A stretch of DNA of 64,000 nucleotides from Klebsiella sp. WP3-W18-ESBL-02 (lineage in GTDB: Bacteria > Pseudomonadota > Gammaproteobacteria > Enterobacterales > Enterobacteriaceae), in the NCBI RefSeq assembly GCF_014168815.1, contig NZ_AP021972.1, positions 2,790,001 through 2,854,000 on the forward strand, in the 5' to 3' direction. The translations under genes and the position numbers were made by a program. Every line of letters begins with the position of its first letter. Position 1 is the first letter of the stretch. Under the pieces are notes generated by a model, which saw nothing but the letters and a program-made list of their open reading frames with translations, was not told the DNA's origin and did not search any database. Positions 54,075 through 63,478 of the stretch are shown in pieces.

Positions 54075-55250
54075 TTAAAACGATTGCCAGAAATTCTGCT
54101 CGCTGCTGCCCGCCACCGCAGGCTGTAGCGGTTGACCTACGATGGCCGGGCGTGGAGATGCAGCCTGCTGTTCGTCACCAACGCGGAAATTCTGCGTCCG
54201 CGACTGTAGCTCAATAACCTGACGTTTCAGAATATCCGACGATCTCGCCAGCTCTTCGACCACCGTAATATTGCTTTGCGTGACGGTCTCGAGCTCATTC
54301 AGCGCCAGGGTTATCTGGTCGATACCTTTTTCCTGCTCGGACGTCGACACCGCAATCTGCTCCATCAGACCGTTCAGCTCGCCAGAGCCGGTCACGATCT
54401 CCTGCATATTTTTCTCCGCCTCGGCGACAATACTTGCCCCCTGGGTGACGTTTTCGCTGGTGACATTGATCAAGGTCTTGATGCTCTTCGCCGCTTCCGC
54501 GCTGCGGTGCGCCAGATTACGCACTTCACCGGCCACCACCGAGAATCCTTTTCCGTGGTCGCCCGCCCTCGCCGCCTCAACCGCCGCGTTCAGCGCCAGA
54601 ATATTGGTCTGGAAGGCAATACCGTCAATCATGGCGATAATTTCCGTCATCTGCCGGGCGCAGTCGGTAATAGACTGCATATTGGTCGCCACTTCCCCCA
54701 TCAGCGCGCCGCCTTTGCGGGCGCACTGGGTTGCGTCACCCGCGCGCTCGCTGGCCAGCCGCGTATGCTCGGCGTTATTTTTGGTACTGGCGGCAATTTG
54801 TTCCATGCTCGCGGCGGTTTCCATCAGCGTGGCCGACTGCTGTTCCGTTTTTACCGACAGTTCACCGCTGCGGGTCGCCAGCTGTTCAGACAACGTCATC
54901 GCCGTGTCTGACGAACTGCGTATTTCGGCGACCAGCGTCGAGATATTATTCGATAAGTTATTGATCCCCGGAATTAAGCGGCCTGCACAGTTATTGCCAA
55001 AGACCGGAATACGTACCGACAGGTTGCCATCATTGACTTCATCTATACTGCGTTTCACCGCATTGATAGGCGTGACCAGATATTTGGTCATATACAGCCA
55101 CAGCAAGGCGATCGCTGCCACCCATATAATATTAATAGCCAAAAGCAAGAATATATTTTTAGACAATATAAGGCAGATCACATCCGCAATAAAAAATACC
55201 GCCAAAATAAACACCAGGATAAACGTTCGGACGCTAATGTTTTTAAACAT
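54075..55250 (-). CDS. Methyl-accepting chemotaxis protein without periplasmic domain
   Basis: A 391-residue receptor. Two adjacent membrane helices (about 9-30 and 33-54) leave almost no periplasmic loop. A HAMP segment follows (VTPINAVKRSIDEVNDGNL), then the methylated helices and the highly conserved hairpin tip (IDGIAFQTNILALNAAVEAA, GEVRNLAHRSAEAAKSI). The last residues, FWQSF, fit the xWxxF pentapeptide that tethers CheR/CheB. The protein must sense either membrane state or a cytoplasmic signal. There are no flagellar or che genes in the window. It is divergent from a c-di-GMP gene across 367 bp. Confidence 0.93.
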   Translation of the reverse strand: MFKNISVRTFILVFILAVFFIADVICLILSKNIFLLLAINIIWVAAIALLWLYMTKYLVTPINAVKRSIDEVNDGNLSVRIPVFGNNCAGRLIPGINNLSNNISTLVAEIRSSSDTAMTLSEQLATRSGELSVKTEQQSATLMETAASMEQIAASTKNNAEHTRLASERAGDATQCARKGGALMGEVATNMQSITDCARQMTEIIAMIDGIAFQTNILALNAAVEAARAGDHGKGFSVVAGEVRNLAHRSAEAAKSIKTLINVTSENVTQGASIVAEAEKNMQEIVTGSGELNGLMEQIAVSTSEQEKGIDQITLALNELETVTQSNITVVEELARSSDILKRQVIELQSRTQNFRVGDEQQAASPRPAIVGQPLQPAVAGSSEQNFWQSF

Positions 55251-55617
55251 AAATTCCCCTCAACGCTCGTTGTGTCATTTTGTTATATCACCAGAAGATG
55301 TATTTTCCAGACTCTTTTAAATATTTTCATCACTTTAACCGTTAGCTGTGCGAGTTTCACTTTTTTCAGCGCATTATCTCAACCAAAGCAAAACTTATTA
55401 CCACAGCCACCAGAAAATAGATTAACTCCATAGAAAGCAAGCACAATATAATGCCCGACGCTGTATTATTCACTGTCATTTCACCGTGTTTAAGCCCTGC
55501 TTAATTAATTTCTAAAGGTATCTAATCCGTGAAAAAAAACGGATTTTGATAGTTATTTTTCTGGATAAAATTCGGATTATGCTGATAGATTAAATAGAAC
55601 CCACTTTATGAAAAGGT
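55251..55617. other. Divergent intergenic region, chemoreceptor / MHYT-GGDEF-EAL gene
   Basis: A 367-bp AT-rich gap that must hold both promoters. No gene, repeat or factor site was recognised by eye. Confidence 0.6.
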
Positions 55618-57771
55618 ATGGATTGCATGATGCTGCACGCTTCGTGGGACCCGATACTGGTCGGTATTTCATTTTTGGTGGCATTCATCGCATCTTTCGT
55701 TGCGCTTGATAGTGCTGCAAAAATCGCTGCTTCAAATAAGAAAGCGGCTATCTTCTGGCGCATAACCGGTGGCGCCACGCTCGGCATTGGTATCTGGTCA
55801 ATGCATTTTATCGGCATGCTGGCGATGAAAATGTCGATGCCCATGAGCTATCACCTGGGGCTCACGGTTATTTCGCTGCTGGCCGCGATTATTGCATCAT
55901 CGCTGGCCATTAATATTGCCGTTGCCGGTAACACGCTATCGCTTAAGCGGTTGTGTATTGCCACCGCGCTGCTGAGCAGCGGCGTCGTGACCATGCACTA
56001 TGTGGGCATGGCGGCACTGATGGCTCACGATGAAATAACCTGGAGCATTCCGCTGATTATCGTCTCGGTGGTGATAGCCATTGTCGCCTCCTGCGTCGCC
56101 CTGTGGCTGGCGTTCAGCCTGCGACTGAACAGCAAAGGCGTCCTGCTGACGCGCATTGGTGCAGCGCTGGCGATGGGGATAGCGATTGCCGCCATGCACT
56201 ATACCGGCATGAGCGCCGCCACCTTTACCGGGCATGGCCACATCATGGTAAGCCATACGGCGATGGTCAGCGAAGAAGGCCTGTCTATTTGGGTCTCCGT
56301 CACCACGCTGCTGCTGCTGGGGCTGATGCTGATGATTTCCATGGTCGACTCTCAGGTCCGCACCACGCGGCTTACCGAAAACCTGCAGTGTTTGAACCAG
56401 CAGCTTGAACAGCAGGCCCGCTACGATGGTCTGACTGGCCTTGCCAACCGCAGCCAGATCGATATGCGTCTGCTGGCCTGCCTGCACCAGGCTCGGCTGG
56501 CGGGTAGCACTTTTGCTCTGGTGCTGATGGATCTTGATCGTTTTAAACTGGTCAACGACGCCTGGGGGCATCACGTTGGGGATAATCTACTGGTCTCCGT
56601 TGCCAACCGTATGAGCGCCTGCCTGACGCCTAAAATGACCCTTGCCCGTATCGGCGGCGATGAATTTATTCTGCTGGCCCCCGACAGCACCGAAGCCGAG
56701 ATTGCCGATATCTGTACGCGCATGGTCGAAAGCATCCGGCGGCCGTTTTATCACTCCGGGCAGATTCTGCAAATATCGCTGAGCGTCGGCATCAGCCTGT
56801 ACCCGGGTCACGGCGAAACGCCGCAGGATTTGAAGCTTTCTGCCGATACAGCGATGTATCACGTGAAGCACAATGGTCGCAACGGCTGGGTGTTTTATCA
56901 TGAGTCGATGCTCGACAGCACATGGCAAGGCGCGCACTTCTTGCAGGACCTGACCCAAGCGCTGGAGCGCGGCCAGTTTGAGTTGTGGTATCAGCCCAAA
57001 TATCATGTCAATGAAAAGCGCATTTACGGTTTTGAAGCGCTGCTGCGCTGGCGCCACCCGAAAAAAGGCATCCTGCTGCCGGAAGTGTTCCTCTCGACGC
57101 TGCAAAACACCGGGCTCATTGTACCGGTGGGTAACTGGATCCTGGAACAAGCCAGCGCGCAGCTGCATAAATGGAGTCTTGCCGGGCACGATGACTGGAC
57201 GCTGTCGATTAACATTTCCCCGGTGCAGTTTGAGCAGCAGAACTTCTATGAACTGGTTTGCGACACGCTGGTCCGCCATCGCGTCTCGCCAACGCGCTTA
57301 ACGCTCGAACTCGCCGAAACCGCAGCGCTGCACGGATTTGATCGCAGCGTTCAGATCTTTCACGATTTCTGCCGTATCGGTATCACGATCTCAATTGATA
57401 ACTTCGGCGTCGGTTATTCCAACATGCTGGCGCTGCAGGACCTCCCTGCCGGAGAGCTGAAAATTGATAGAAGCTTTATGAAAGACATGCGGGAAAACAG
57501 CAAACATATCAAAATCGTCTCCACGATTATCTCGATTGCGCATTCGATGAATATGGCCGTCGTGGCGGAGGGCGTAGAAACGCAGGAACAGCAGCGCATT
57601 CTCACCGGGCTGGGCTGCGATGCGCTACAGGGCTTCTGGTTCTCCGATCCGGTCCCGGCAGAAGATATTGAAGTGATGCTCAATAATCTCCCGCTCAGCG
57701 GCGAGCTGAATGCCCCCGCCGCGCTGCGCCGCGATATCTCCTCTTCCGCCGGGAAGAAAAAGCACGCCTGA
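55618..57771 (+). CDS. MHYT-GGDEF-EAL cyclic-di-GMP signalling protein
   Basis: A 717-residue inner-membrane protein. Seven membrane segments (about 1-245) carry three MHYT-type motifs (SMHFIGM, TMHYVGM, AMHYTGM), thought to bind a metal and sense a small gas molecule. The GGDEF domain (about 275-430) has an intact active site in RIGGDEFILLA. The EAL domain (about 445-690) has GFEALLRW, NISPVQF and LKIDRSFM. The loop normally reading DDFGTG is DNFGVG, so one metal-binding Asp is Asn. This could weaken phosphodiesterase activity and leave a cyclase; that is an inference. Confidence 0.94.
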   Translation: MDCMMLHASWDPILVGISFLVAFIASFVALDSAAKIAASNKKAAIFWRITGGATLGIGIWSMHFIGMLAMKMSMPMSYHLGLTVISLLAAIIASSLAINIAVAGNTLSLKRLCIATALLSSGVVTMHYVGMAALMAHDEITWSIPLIIVSVVIAIVASCVALWLAFSLRLNSKGVLLTRIGAALAMGIAIAAMHYTGMSAATFTGHGHIMVSHTAMVSEEGLSIWVSVTTLLLLGLMLMISMVDSQVRTTRLTENLQCLNQQLEQQARYDGLTGLANRSQIDMRLLACLHQARLAGSTFALVLMDLDRFKLVNDAWGHHVGDNLLVSVANRMSACLTPKMTLARIGGDEFILLAPDSTEAEIADICTRMVESIRRPFYHSGQILQISLSVGISLYPGHGETPQDLKLSADTAMYHVKHNGRNGWVFYHESMLDSTWQGAHFLQDLTQALERGQFELWYQPKYHVNEKRIYGFEALLRWRHPKKGILLPEVFLSTLQNTGLIVPVGNWILEQASAQLHKWSLAGHDDWTLSINISPVQFEQQNFYELVCDTLVRHRVSPTRLTLELAETAALHGFDRSVQIFHDFCRIGITISIDNFGVGYSNMLALQDLPAGELKIDRSFMKDMRENSKHIKIVSTIISIAHSMNMAVVAEGVETQEQQRILTGLGCDALQGFWFSDPVPAEDIEVMLNNLPLSGELNAPAALRRDISSSAGKKKHA

Positions 57772-57940
57772 ACGCCGATGGCCGGCAGGTCTGGCCATCG
57801 GTTATGAATAAAATTCATTAAGCTTATCGAATTAGACCCTCTGATAAAATAAATCCACCCGCGCTATTCTCTGCTCACACAAGACAGCCCGCAGCACCCT
57901 CGCCCGGCGGGCCGCCGTTTCACGTATTGAGGAGCTTGAT

Positions 57941-58930
57941 ATGCAACAACGCACTCTTGGCCGTTCCGGCCTCACCATTTCCGCGCTTGGCCTAGGTTGC
58001 ATGGGGCTGAGCCACGGCTATGGCCCGGCAACGAACACGCATGAAGCTATCGCATTAATTCGCGCTGCCGTCGAACGCGGCGTGACGTTCTTCGATACTG
58101 CCGAAGTTTATGGCCCTTATGTCAACGAAGACGTGGTCGGTGAGGCGCTGAAACCGTTTCGTGAACGTGTGGTCATTGCCACCAAGTTCGGATTCACATT
58201 CGGCAATGATAACAAACAACAGATCTTAAACAGTCGTCCGGAGCATATCCGCCAAGCGGTAGAAGGCTCGCTGCGCCGCCTGAAAACAGAGACCATCGAC
58301 CTGCTTTATCAGCATCGCGTCGATCCGAATGTGCCGATTGAAGAGGTGGCGGGCGCCGTCAAAGACCTGATTGCCGAAGGTAAGGTGAAACACTTCGGCC
58401 TGTCTGAGGCCGGTGCACAAACCATTCGCCGCGCGCATGCCGTACAGCCGGTCGCGGCGTTACAGAGCGAATACTCTATGTGGTGGCGCGAGCCTGAAGA
58501 GGAAATCATTCCGTTACTGGAAGAGCTCGGAATCGGATTTGTGCCGTTCAGCCCGCTGGGAAAAGGTTTCCTGACCGGGGCGATTAACGCCAGCACCGCT
58601 TTTGGCAGCGACGATTTTCGCAGCCAGGTGCCCCGTTTTCAGGCCGATGCGCTGGCCGCTAACGCGCAGCTGATAACCGTACTGGGCGCGCTGGCCGCCG
58701 AACGTCAGGCGACGCCCGCGCAGATTGCGCTTGCCTGGCTGCTGGCGCAAAAACCGTGGATTGTGCCGATTCCCGGCACCACAAAACGGTACAGGCTGGA
58801 GGAAAACCTCGGCGCGGTGGATATCCAACTGACCGCCGATGAACGCCAGCAAATCACCCGTGCGCTGGACGCCGTGAAGATAGTCGGTGACCGTTACCCG
58901 GCGGCGCTTCAGGCACGCGTAGGGCGATAA
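57941..58930 (+). CDS. Aldo/keto reductase
   Basis: A 329-residue NADPH-dependent oxidoreductase of the YajO/IolS-like group. The catalytic tetrad is readable: Asp and Tyr in FFDTAEVYGP, Lys in IATKFGF, His in LLYQHRVDPN. The cofactor end has PIPGTTKRYRLEENLGAV. The substrate cannot be told. GAGGAG precedes the ATG (TTGAGGAGCTTGATATG). A hairpin, AGCCCGG/CCGGGCT at 58938-58967, lies between it and the convergent membrane-protein gene. Confidence 0.93.
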   Translation: MQQRTLGRSGLTISALGLGCMGLSHGYGPATNTHEAIALIRAAVERGVTFFDTAEVYGPYVNEDVVGEALKPFRERVVIATKFGFTFGNDNKQQILNSRPEHIRQAVEGSLRRLKTETIDLLYQHRVDPNVPIEEVAGAVKDLIAEGKVKHFGLSEAGAQTIRRAHAVQPVAALQSEYSMWWREPEEEIIPLLEELGIGFVPFSPLGKGFLTGAINASTAFGSDDFRSQVPRFQADALAANAQLITVLGALAAERQATPAQIALAWLLAQKPWIVPIPGTTKRYRLEENLGAVDIQLTADERQQITRALDAVKIVGDRYPAALQARVGR

Positions 58931-58973
58931 CCACGGCAGCCCGGAGACGATACTCTCGTCATGCCGGGCTATC

Positions 58974-59339
58974 TCAGCGCGCCCCGCGTTCGAGGTATGC
59001 CAGAGTAAATGTCTGATAATCGCGCGCATCCACCCGCTCTTCCACACCGTGACACCGTAACCGATTGGTCGATTCACCTAGCGAATGTCGCTCATATTTC
59101 TCCACCACTGAACACTCTTCCAGCCAGCGTTTGCCCAGCGACACTTCATCCTCCCGGATCCCCGGCATCAATACCAACACCACCAGCAACGCAAACGCCG
59201 CGGCAGTAGAAAGCCAGGTGGTCAATAGCACGGAAATCGGGAAATTGAATTTTGCGAAAAGATAGCTTGCCAGCAACAGCAGCAAAAGAATGGCGAGCAA
59301 CACTTTGCCAAAGATCATGATATCAGATGCATAGATCAT
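58974..59339 (-). CDS. Small inner-membrane protein of unknown function
   Basis: About 121 residues if started at the ATG at 59339 (MIYASDIMIFGKVLLAILLL); 59318 (MIFGKVLL) is a second choice, and the longer frame from 59456 overlaps the divergent bdcA and is unlikely. Two membrane helices (about residues 8-28 and 36-58) are followed by a charged cytoplasmic tail (EDEVSLGKRWLEECSVVEKY) that contains three Cys or near-Cys motifs. No family recognised. Confidence 0.7.
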   Translation of the reverse strand: MIYASDIMIFGKVLLAILLLLLLASYLFAKFNFPISVLLTTWLSTAAAFALLVVLVLMPGIREDEVSLGKRWLEECSVVEKYERHSLGESTNRLRCHGVEERVDARDYQTFTLAYLERGAR

Positions 59340-59497
59340 CTCAGTTTGCCCGCAGCCAGAATTGGAAAATTGCTTGAGCAAGTATAGCAGCGGCGGCGGC
59401 AAATGGAGCGCTACGCAAGCAGCTATACTCCTTGCTGGCAGCGCGGTCTGCCGCACGTCATCATCATCGTCGCATCATCTGCATGAGGGTCGATTCT

Positions 59498-60211
59498 ATG
59501 TCTGTCTTTCAGAATAAATCCGTACTGGTTTTAGGCGGCAGCCGCGGCATCGGCGCGGCCATCGTCAGGCGCTTTGCCGCCGAGGGCGCGGCGGTCACGT
59601 TCAGCTATGCTGGCTCACGAGAAGCCGCCGAACGGCTGGCGGCAGAAACGGGCAGCACTGCCGTAGTGGCGGATAGCGCTGACCGCGATGCGGTCATCAA
59701 ACTGGTAGGCGATTGCGGTCCGCTGGATATTGTGGTGATTAACGCGGGTATCATTATTTTCGGTGATGCGTTAGAGCAAGACAGCGACGCCATCGACCGC
59801 CTGTTCCGGATTAACATCCATGCGCCCTATCATGCTGCGGTGGAAGCCGCCCGCCTCATGCCCGACGGCGGGCGGATTATTGTGATTGGTTCAGTCAATG
59901 GCGACCGAATGCCCCTTCCCGGCCTGGCCGCCTATGCGGTGAGTAAATCGGCGCTACAGGGGTTGGCTCGCGGGCTGGCGCGCGATTTTGGCCCGCGCGG
60001 TATCACGGTGAACGTGGTGCAGCCGGGGCCGATTGACACCGACGCCAATCCGGAATCCGGCCCGCTAAAAGAGCTGATGCACAGCTTTATGGCGCTGAAA
60101 CGCCACGGACGCCCGGAAGAAGTCGCCGGGATGGTGGCCTGGCTCGCGGGGCCTGAAGCAGCATTTGTTACCGGCGCGATGCACACCATCGACGGCGCAT
60201 TCGGTGCCTGA
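59498..60211 (+). CDS. bdcA: SDR family oxidoreductase BdcA (c-di-GMP-binding)
   Basis: Short-chain dehydrogenase matching E. coli BdcA over its whole 237 residues. The cofactor motif is VLGGSRGIGAAIV, the active site is a Ser in VIGSVNGD and YAVSKSALQG (Tyr-x3-Lys), and the C-terminus is MHTIDGAFGA. BdcA was reported to bind cyclic di-GMP and promote biofilm dispersal. The start at 59498 (MSVFQNKSVLVLGG) has GAGG nine bases upstream. In E. coli a TetR gene (bdcR) is divergent; here that position holds the membrane-protein gene instead. Confidence 0.93.
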   Translation: MSVFQNKSVLVLGGSRGIGAAIVRRFAAEGAAVTFSYAGSREAAERLAAETGSTAVVADSADRDAVIKLVGDCGPLDIVVINAGIIIFGDALEQDSDAIDRLFRINIHAPYHAAVEAARLMPDGGRIIVIGSVNGDRMPLPGLAAYAVSKSALQGLARGLARDFGPRGITVNVVQPGPIDTDANPESGPLKELMHSFMALKRHGRPEEVAGMVAWLAGPEAAFVTGAMHTIDGAFGA

Positions 60212-60335
60212 CGCTGTCCTCGCCGTCTACCGCGCGGGCTCTCGTCATATCCGTGATGCAGCGCGCGGTTTGCGGTTCGCTATCCCTTCACCGCCAGGCT
60301 ATATCTTAAACATCTTGATTTCTTGAGGGTAGATT

Positions 60336-60905
60336 ATGGTTGGCAAGAAAATTCTCATGCTGGTTGGTGATTATGCGGAAGATTATGAAACCATGGTGCC
60401 ATTTCAGGCGCTGCAGATGATTGGCCATCAGGTTGATGCGGTCTGTCCGGATAAGCCGAAAGGCGATTACATTATGACGGCGATCCACGATTTTGACGGT
60501 GCCCAAACCTACAGCGAAAAGCCCGGCCACCGCTTTGTGCTGAACGCCGATTTTGCCTCGGCAAACGCGCAGGATTATGACGCCCTGCTGATCCCCGGCG
60601 GACGTGCGCCCGAGTATCTGCGCCTCAATGAGCAGGTGATTAAGCTGGTGCAGGACTTCGATGCAGCCAACAAGCCGATTGCCGCCGTGTGCCACGGCCC
60701 ACAGCTGCTGGCAGCCGCTGGCGTATTAAAGGGCCGTACCTGTAGCGCCTATCCCGCCTGCGCGCCGGAAGTCAGGCTTAGCGGCGGTCAGTATGCCGAC
60801 ATTGGTATCGATCAGGCGCACGTGGACGGTAATCTGGTGACGGCTCCTGCCTGGCCCGCGCACCCACAGTGGCTGGCCAGGTTCGCAGAGGTGTTGCAGC
60901 GGTAA
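60336..60905 (+). CDS. DJ-1/PfpI family protein
   Basis: A 189-residue DJ-1 superfamily protein (MVGKKILMLVGDYAEDYETM). The nucleophile elbow is AAVCHGPQLLAAAG with the reactive Cys, and the partner acidic residue is in GDYAEDYE. Members act as deglycases, chaperones or glyoxalases; which applies is not readable. It has TTGAGGG upstream and is convergent with mppA. Confidence 0.9.
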   Translation: MVGKKILMLVGDYAEDYETMVPFQALQMIGHQVDAVCPDKPKGDYIMTAIHDFDGAQTYSEKPGHRFVLNADFASANAQDYDALLIPGGRAPEYLRLNEQVIKLVQDFDAANKPIAAVCHGPQLLAAAGVLKGRTCSAYPACAPEVRLSGGQYADIGIDQAHVDGNLVTAPAWPAHPQWLARFAEVLQR

Positions 60906-60949
60906 GAGAAGAAAGACCGCTGGCGCAGTTCACTGCGCCAGCGAAGAGG

Positions 60950-62566
60950 TTAGTGCTTGATAATATACATCGTGCGCGTATAGGCCACGTCTTCCGGATT
61001 GGTGATCGGGTATCCTTTCACCCAAGGCTTAATTAAGCGCCCGTTGGTATACTGGTAAATCGGCGCAATCGGCGCTTTTTCCGCCAGAATTTTCTCGGCC
61101 ATGTTGTAATCGGCGTTACGCGCCTCGGCGCTGCTCTCCAGGCTGGCCTGGCGAATCACCTTGTCATACGCCGCATCGTTAAAGCGTGCGATATTGCCGC
61201 TGTTGGTTGAGGTGAGCAACGACAAGAAAGTCGACGGCTCGTTGTAGTCTCCAACCCACGACGCGCGGATCACATCGAAGTTGCCGGTGTTGCGGCTGTC
61301 GATATAGGTTTTCCATTCCTGATTTTGCAGCTTCACGTCGACGCCCAGATTTTTCTTCCACATCGACGCCACGGCAATGGCAATCTTCTGGTGAACTTCC
61401 TGGGTGTTATACAGCAGCGTCAGCTTCAGCGGGCGATTCGGACCGTAGCCTGCGGCCTGTAGCAACATTTTGGCCTGCGCGTTCAGCTCGGCCTGGCTAC
61501 TCTCTTCCAGCGCCGACGGTTGCGGCTTAAAGCCTGCCGTGACATCCGGAGTAAAGCGCCACGCCGGTTTTTCACCGGTTCCCAGCACTTTATCGGCGAT
61601 AATGCGCCGATCGATGCTCATGCTGAGCGCCAGACGCACGCGCGCATCGGCGGTCGGCCCCTTCTGGGTGTTAAAAGCGTAGTAGTAAGTTCCCAGCTGT
61701 GGGGGCGTAAAGACCTGGCCCGGCAGCTCTTTTTTCAGCTTCTGATACAGGTTTTTCGGGAAAGATTCAGTGATATCAATATCCCCGGCCTGATAGCGTT
61801 TAGTGGCGGCTGACTCCTGGTTAATCGGCATAAAGGTGACTTTCTGGATCACCGTTTTGCCGTTATCCCAGTAATGCTTATTCGGCACCAGCTCCAGCTT
61901 TTCGTTAACCACACGATCGGCCAGCACGTAGGCGCCGTTGCCCACCAGTTTGCCCGGACGCGTCCAGTTTTTATCGCTGTCAACGGCGGCTTTATTGACC
62001 GGATAGAGCGAGAAGTTAGCGGTCAGGTTGACGAACCACGGCAGCGGTTTGTCGAGCTGCACGCGCAGCGTATGGGTATCAACCGCCGTCACGCCCAGCG
62101 TTTCAGGCTTCGCTTTACCATCGATGATGTCCTGCGCGTTCATGATCCCCGCCAGTGCGGCAAACCAGGCAAACGGCGAGGTGGTTTTCGGATCGACCAG
62201 ACGCTGCCAGCTGTAAACGAAGTCCTGCGCGGTGACCGGCGTGCCGTCCGACCATTTCGCATCACTGCGCAGGGTAAAGGTCCAGGTTTTCTGATCGTTC
62301 GTTTGCCAGCGGGCAGCCACGCCAGGAATGATATTGCCGTTAGCATCCTGGTTAACCAGGCCTTCAAACAGATCGCGAATAACCTGAATTTCCGGCAGCC
62401 CGACGGCTTTTGCCGGATCTAATGAAGCGGGTTCATCTTTAATATGGCGAACCAGCTCCTGCTGCTTCGCCAGCGTCGTCCCGGCAGGCACTTCCGCCGC
62501 CACGGCGACAGTACTCAGACCCACTAACAGCGCAGCACAGCAGGTCAAGGTGAAAGGATACTTCAT
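60950..62566 (-). CDS. mppA: Murein tripeptide-binding protein MppA
   Basis: Periplasmic peptide-binding protein that delivers L-Ala-gamma-D-Glu-meso-DAP to the Opp permease for cell-wall recycling. It is 538 residues with a signal peptide ending in VAVAAEVP (about residue 24). OppA-family features are ASLDPAKAVGLPEIQVIRDL, WKTNDQKTWTFTLR-like (WQTNDQKTWTFTLRSDAKW) and YQYTNGRLIKPWVKGY near the end. It is divergent from mpaA, which supplies the next recycling step. Confidence 0.96.
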   Translation of the reverse strand: MKYPFTLTCCAALLVGLSTVAVAAEVPAGTTLAKQQELVRHIKDEPASLDPAKAVGLPEIQVIRDLFEGLVNQDANGNIIPGVAARWQTNDQKTWTFTLRSDAKWSDGTPVTAQDFVYSWQRLVDPKTTSPFAWFAALAGIMNAQDIIDGKAKPETLGVTAVDTHTLRVQLDKPLPWFVNLTANFSLYPVNKAAVDSDKNWTRPGKLVGNGAYVLADRVVNEKLELVPNKHYWDNGKTVIQKVTFMPINQESAATKRYQAGDIDITESFPKNLYQKLKKELPGQVFTPPQLGTYYYAFNTQKGPTADARVRLALSMSIDRRIIADKVLGTGEKPAWRFTPDVTAGFKPQPSALEESSQAELNAQAKMLLQAAGYGPNRPLKLTLLYNTQEVHQKIAIAVASMWKKNLGVDVKLQNQEWKTYIDSRNTGNFDVIRASWVGDYNEPSTFLSLLTSTNSGNIARFNDAAYDKVIRQASLESSAEARNADYNMAEKILAEKAPIAPIYQYTNGRLIKPWVKGYPITNPEDVAYTRTMYIIKH

Positions 62567-62758
62567 GACATCCCCTTAAAAGTAGATAAACCCACACAAC
62601 ATAATGAAAATATTATTTGTTTCACTTGCCATAATTGCAAACGCCATGTCGCAGAAAGTTGATTTACACCGTCAATTCATATGCAGGAAACTATTTGATT
62701 CACGGCGAATTTTGCACAACACTGCACAATATCCCCTTTATGTATCAGGACTCACGCT

Positions 62759-63478
62759 ATGGCTGCTACCCGCCCCCGCGCCCAGCGCGGCGCTTTCCCA
62801 CCCGGGACACAACACTATGGCCGCTCGCTGCTGGGCGCGCCGCTGATCTGGTTCCCTGCGCCGCTGGCCGGGCCGCAGAGTGGCTTAATCATCGCAGGCA
62901 CCCACGGGGATGAAAATTCCTCGGTGGTCACGCTCTCCTGCGCTCTGCGCACCCTGTCGCCGGATCTGCGTCGGCATCACGTGGTGCTGGCAGTCAATCC
63001 GGACGGCTGCCAGCTCGGACTGCGCGCCAACGCCAACGGCGTGGATCTGAATCGCAATTTCCCGGCGGCAAACTGGAAACAAGGGGAAACGGTATATCGC
63101 TGGAATAGCGCTGCGGAACAGCGCGACGTGGTATTGCTCACCGGCAGCCGCCCGGCCTCCGAGCCGGAAAGCCGCGCGCTATGTCAGTTGATTCACCAGA
63201 TTAGCCCCGCGTGGGTGGTATCGTTCCACGACCCGCTGGCCTGCATTGAAGACACCCGCGGCAGCGAGCTGGGGCATTGGCTGGCGGACGCCTTCACTCT
63301 GCCGCTGGTCAGCAGCGTCGGCTACGAGACGCCCGGTTCATTCGGCAGCTGGTGCAACGATATAGGGCTGCACTGTATTACCGCCGAGTTCCCGCCCATC
63401 TCCTCAGACGAGGCCAGCGAGCGTTATCTGGCGGCGATGACCAGGCTGCTGCACTGGCAGCCGAAACCTCACAAATGA
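62759..63478 (+). CDS. mpaA: Murein peptide amidase A (MpaA)
   Basis: Cytoplasmic zinc carboxypeptidase (M14 type) that removes meso-DAP from murein tripeptide, leaving L-Ala-D-Glu. It is 239 residues starting MAATRPRAQRGAFPPGTQHY. The zinc ligands are His and Glu in AGTHGDENSS and His in SFHDPLACIE; NRNFPAANW is also conserved. The 3' end overlaps the convergent ycjG gene by 10 bp. Gene order mppA-mpaA-ycjG is as in E. coli. Confidence 0.96.
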   Translation: MAATRPRAQRGAFPPGTQHYGRSLLGAPLIWFPAPLAGPQSGLIIAGTHGDENSSVVTLSCALRTLSPDLRRHHVVLAVNPDGCQLGLRANANGVDLNRNFPAANWKQGETVYRWNSAAEQRDVVLLTGSRPASEPESRALCQLIHQISPAWVVSFHDPLACIEDTRGSELGHWLADAFTLPLVSSVGYETPGSFGSWCNDIGLHCITAEFPPISSDEASERYLAAMTRLLHWQPKPHK

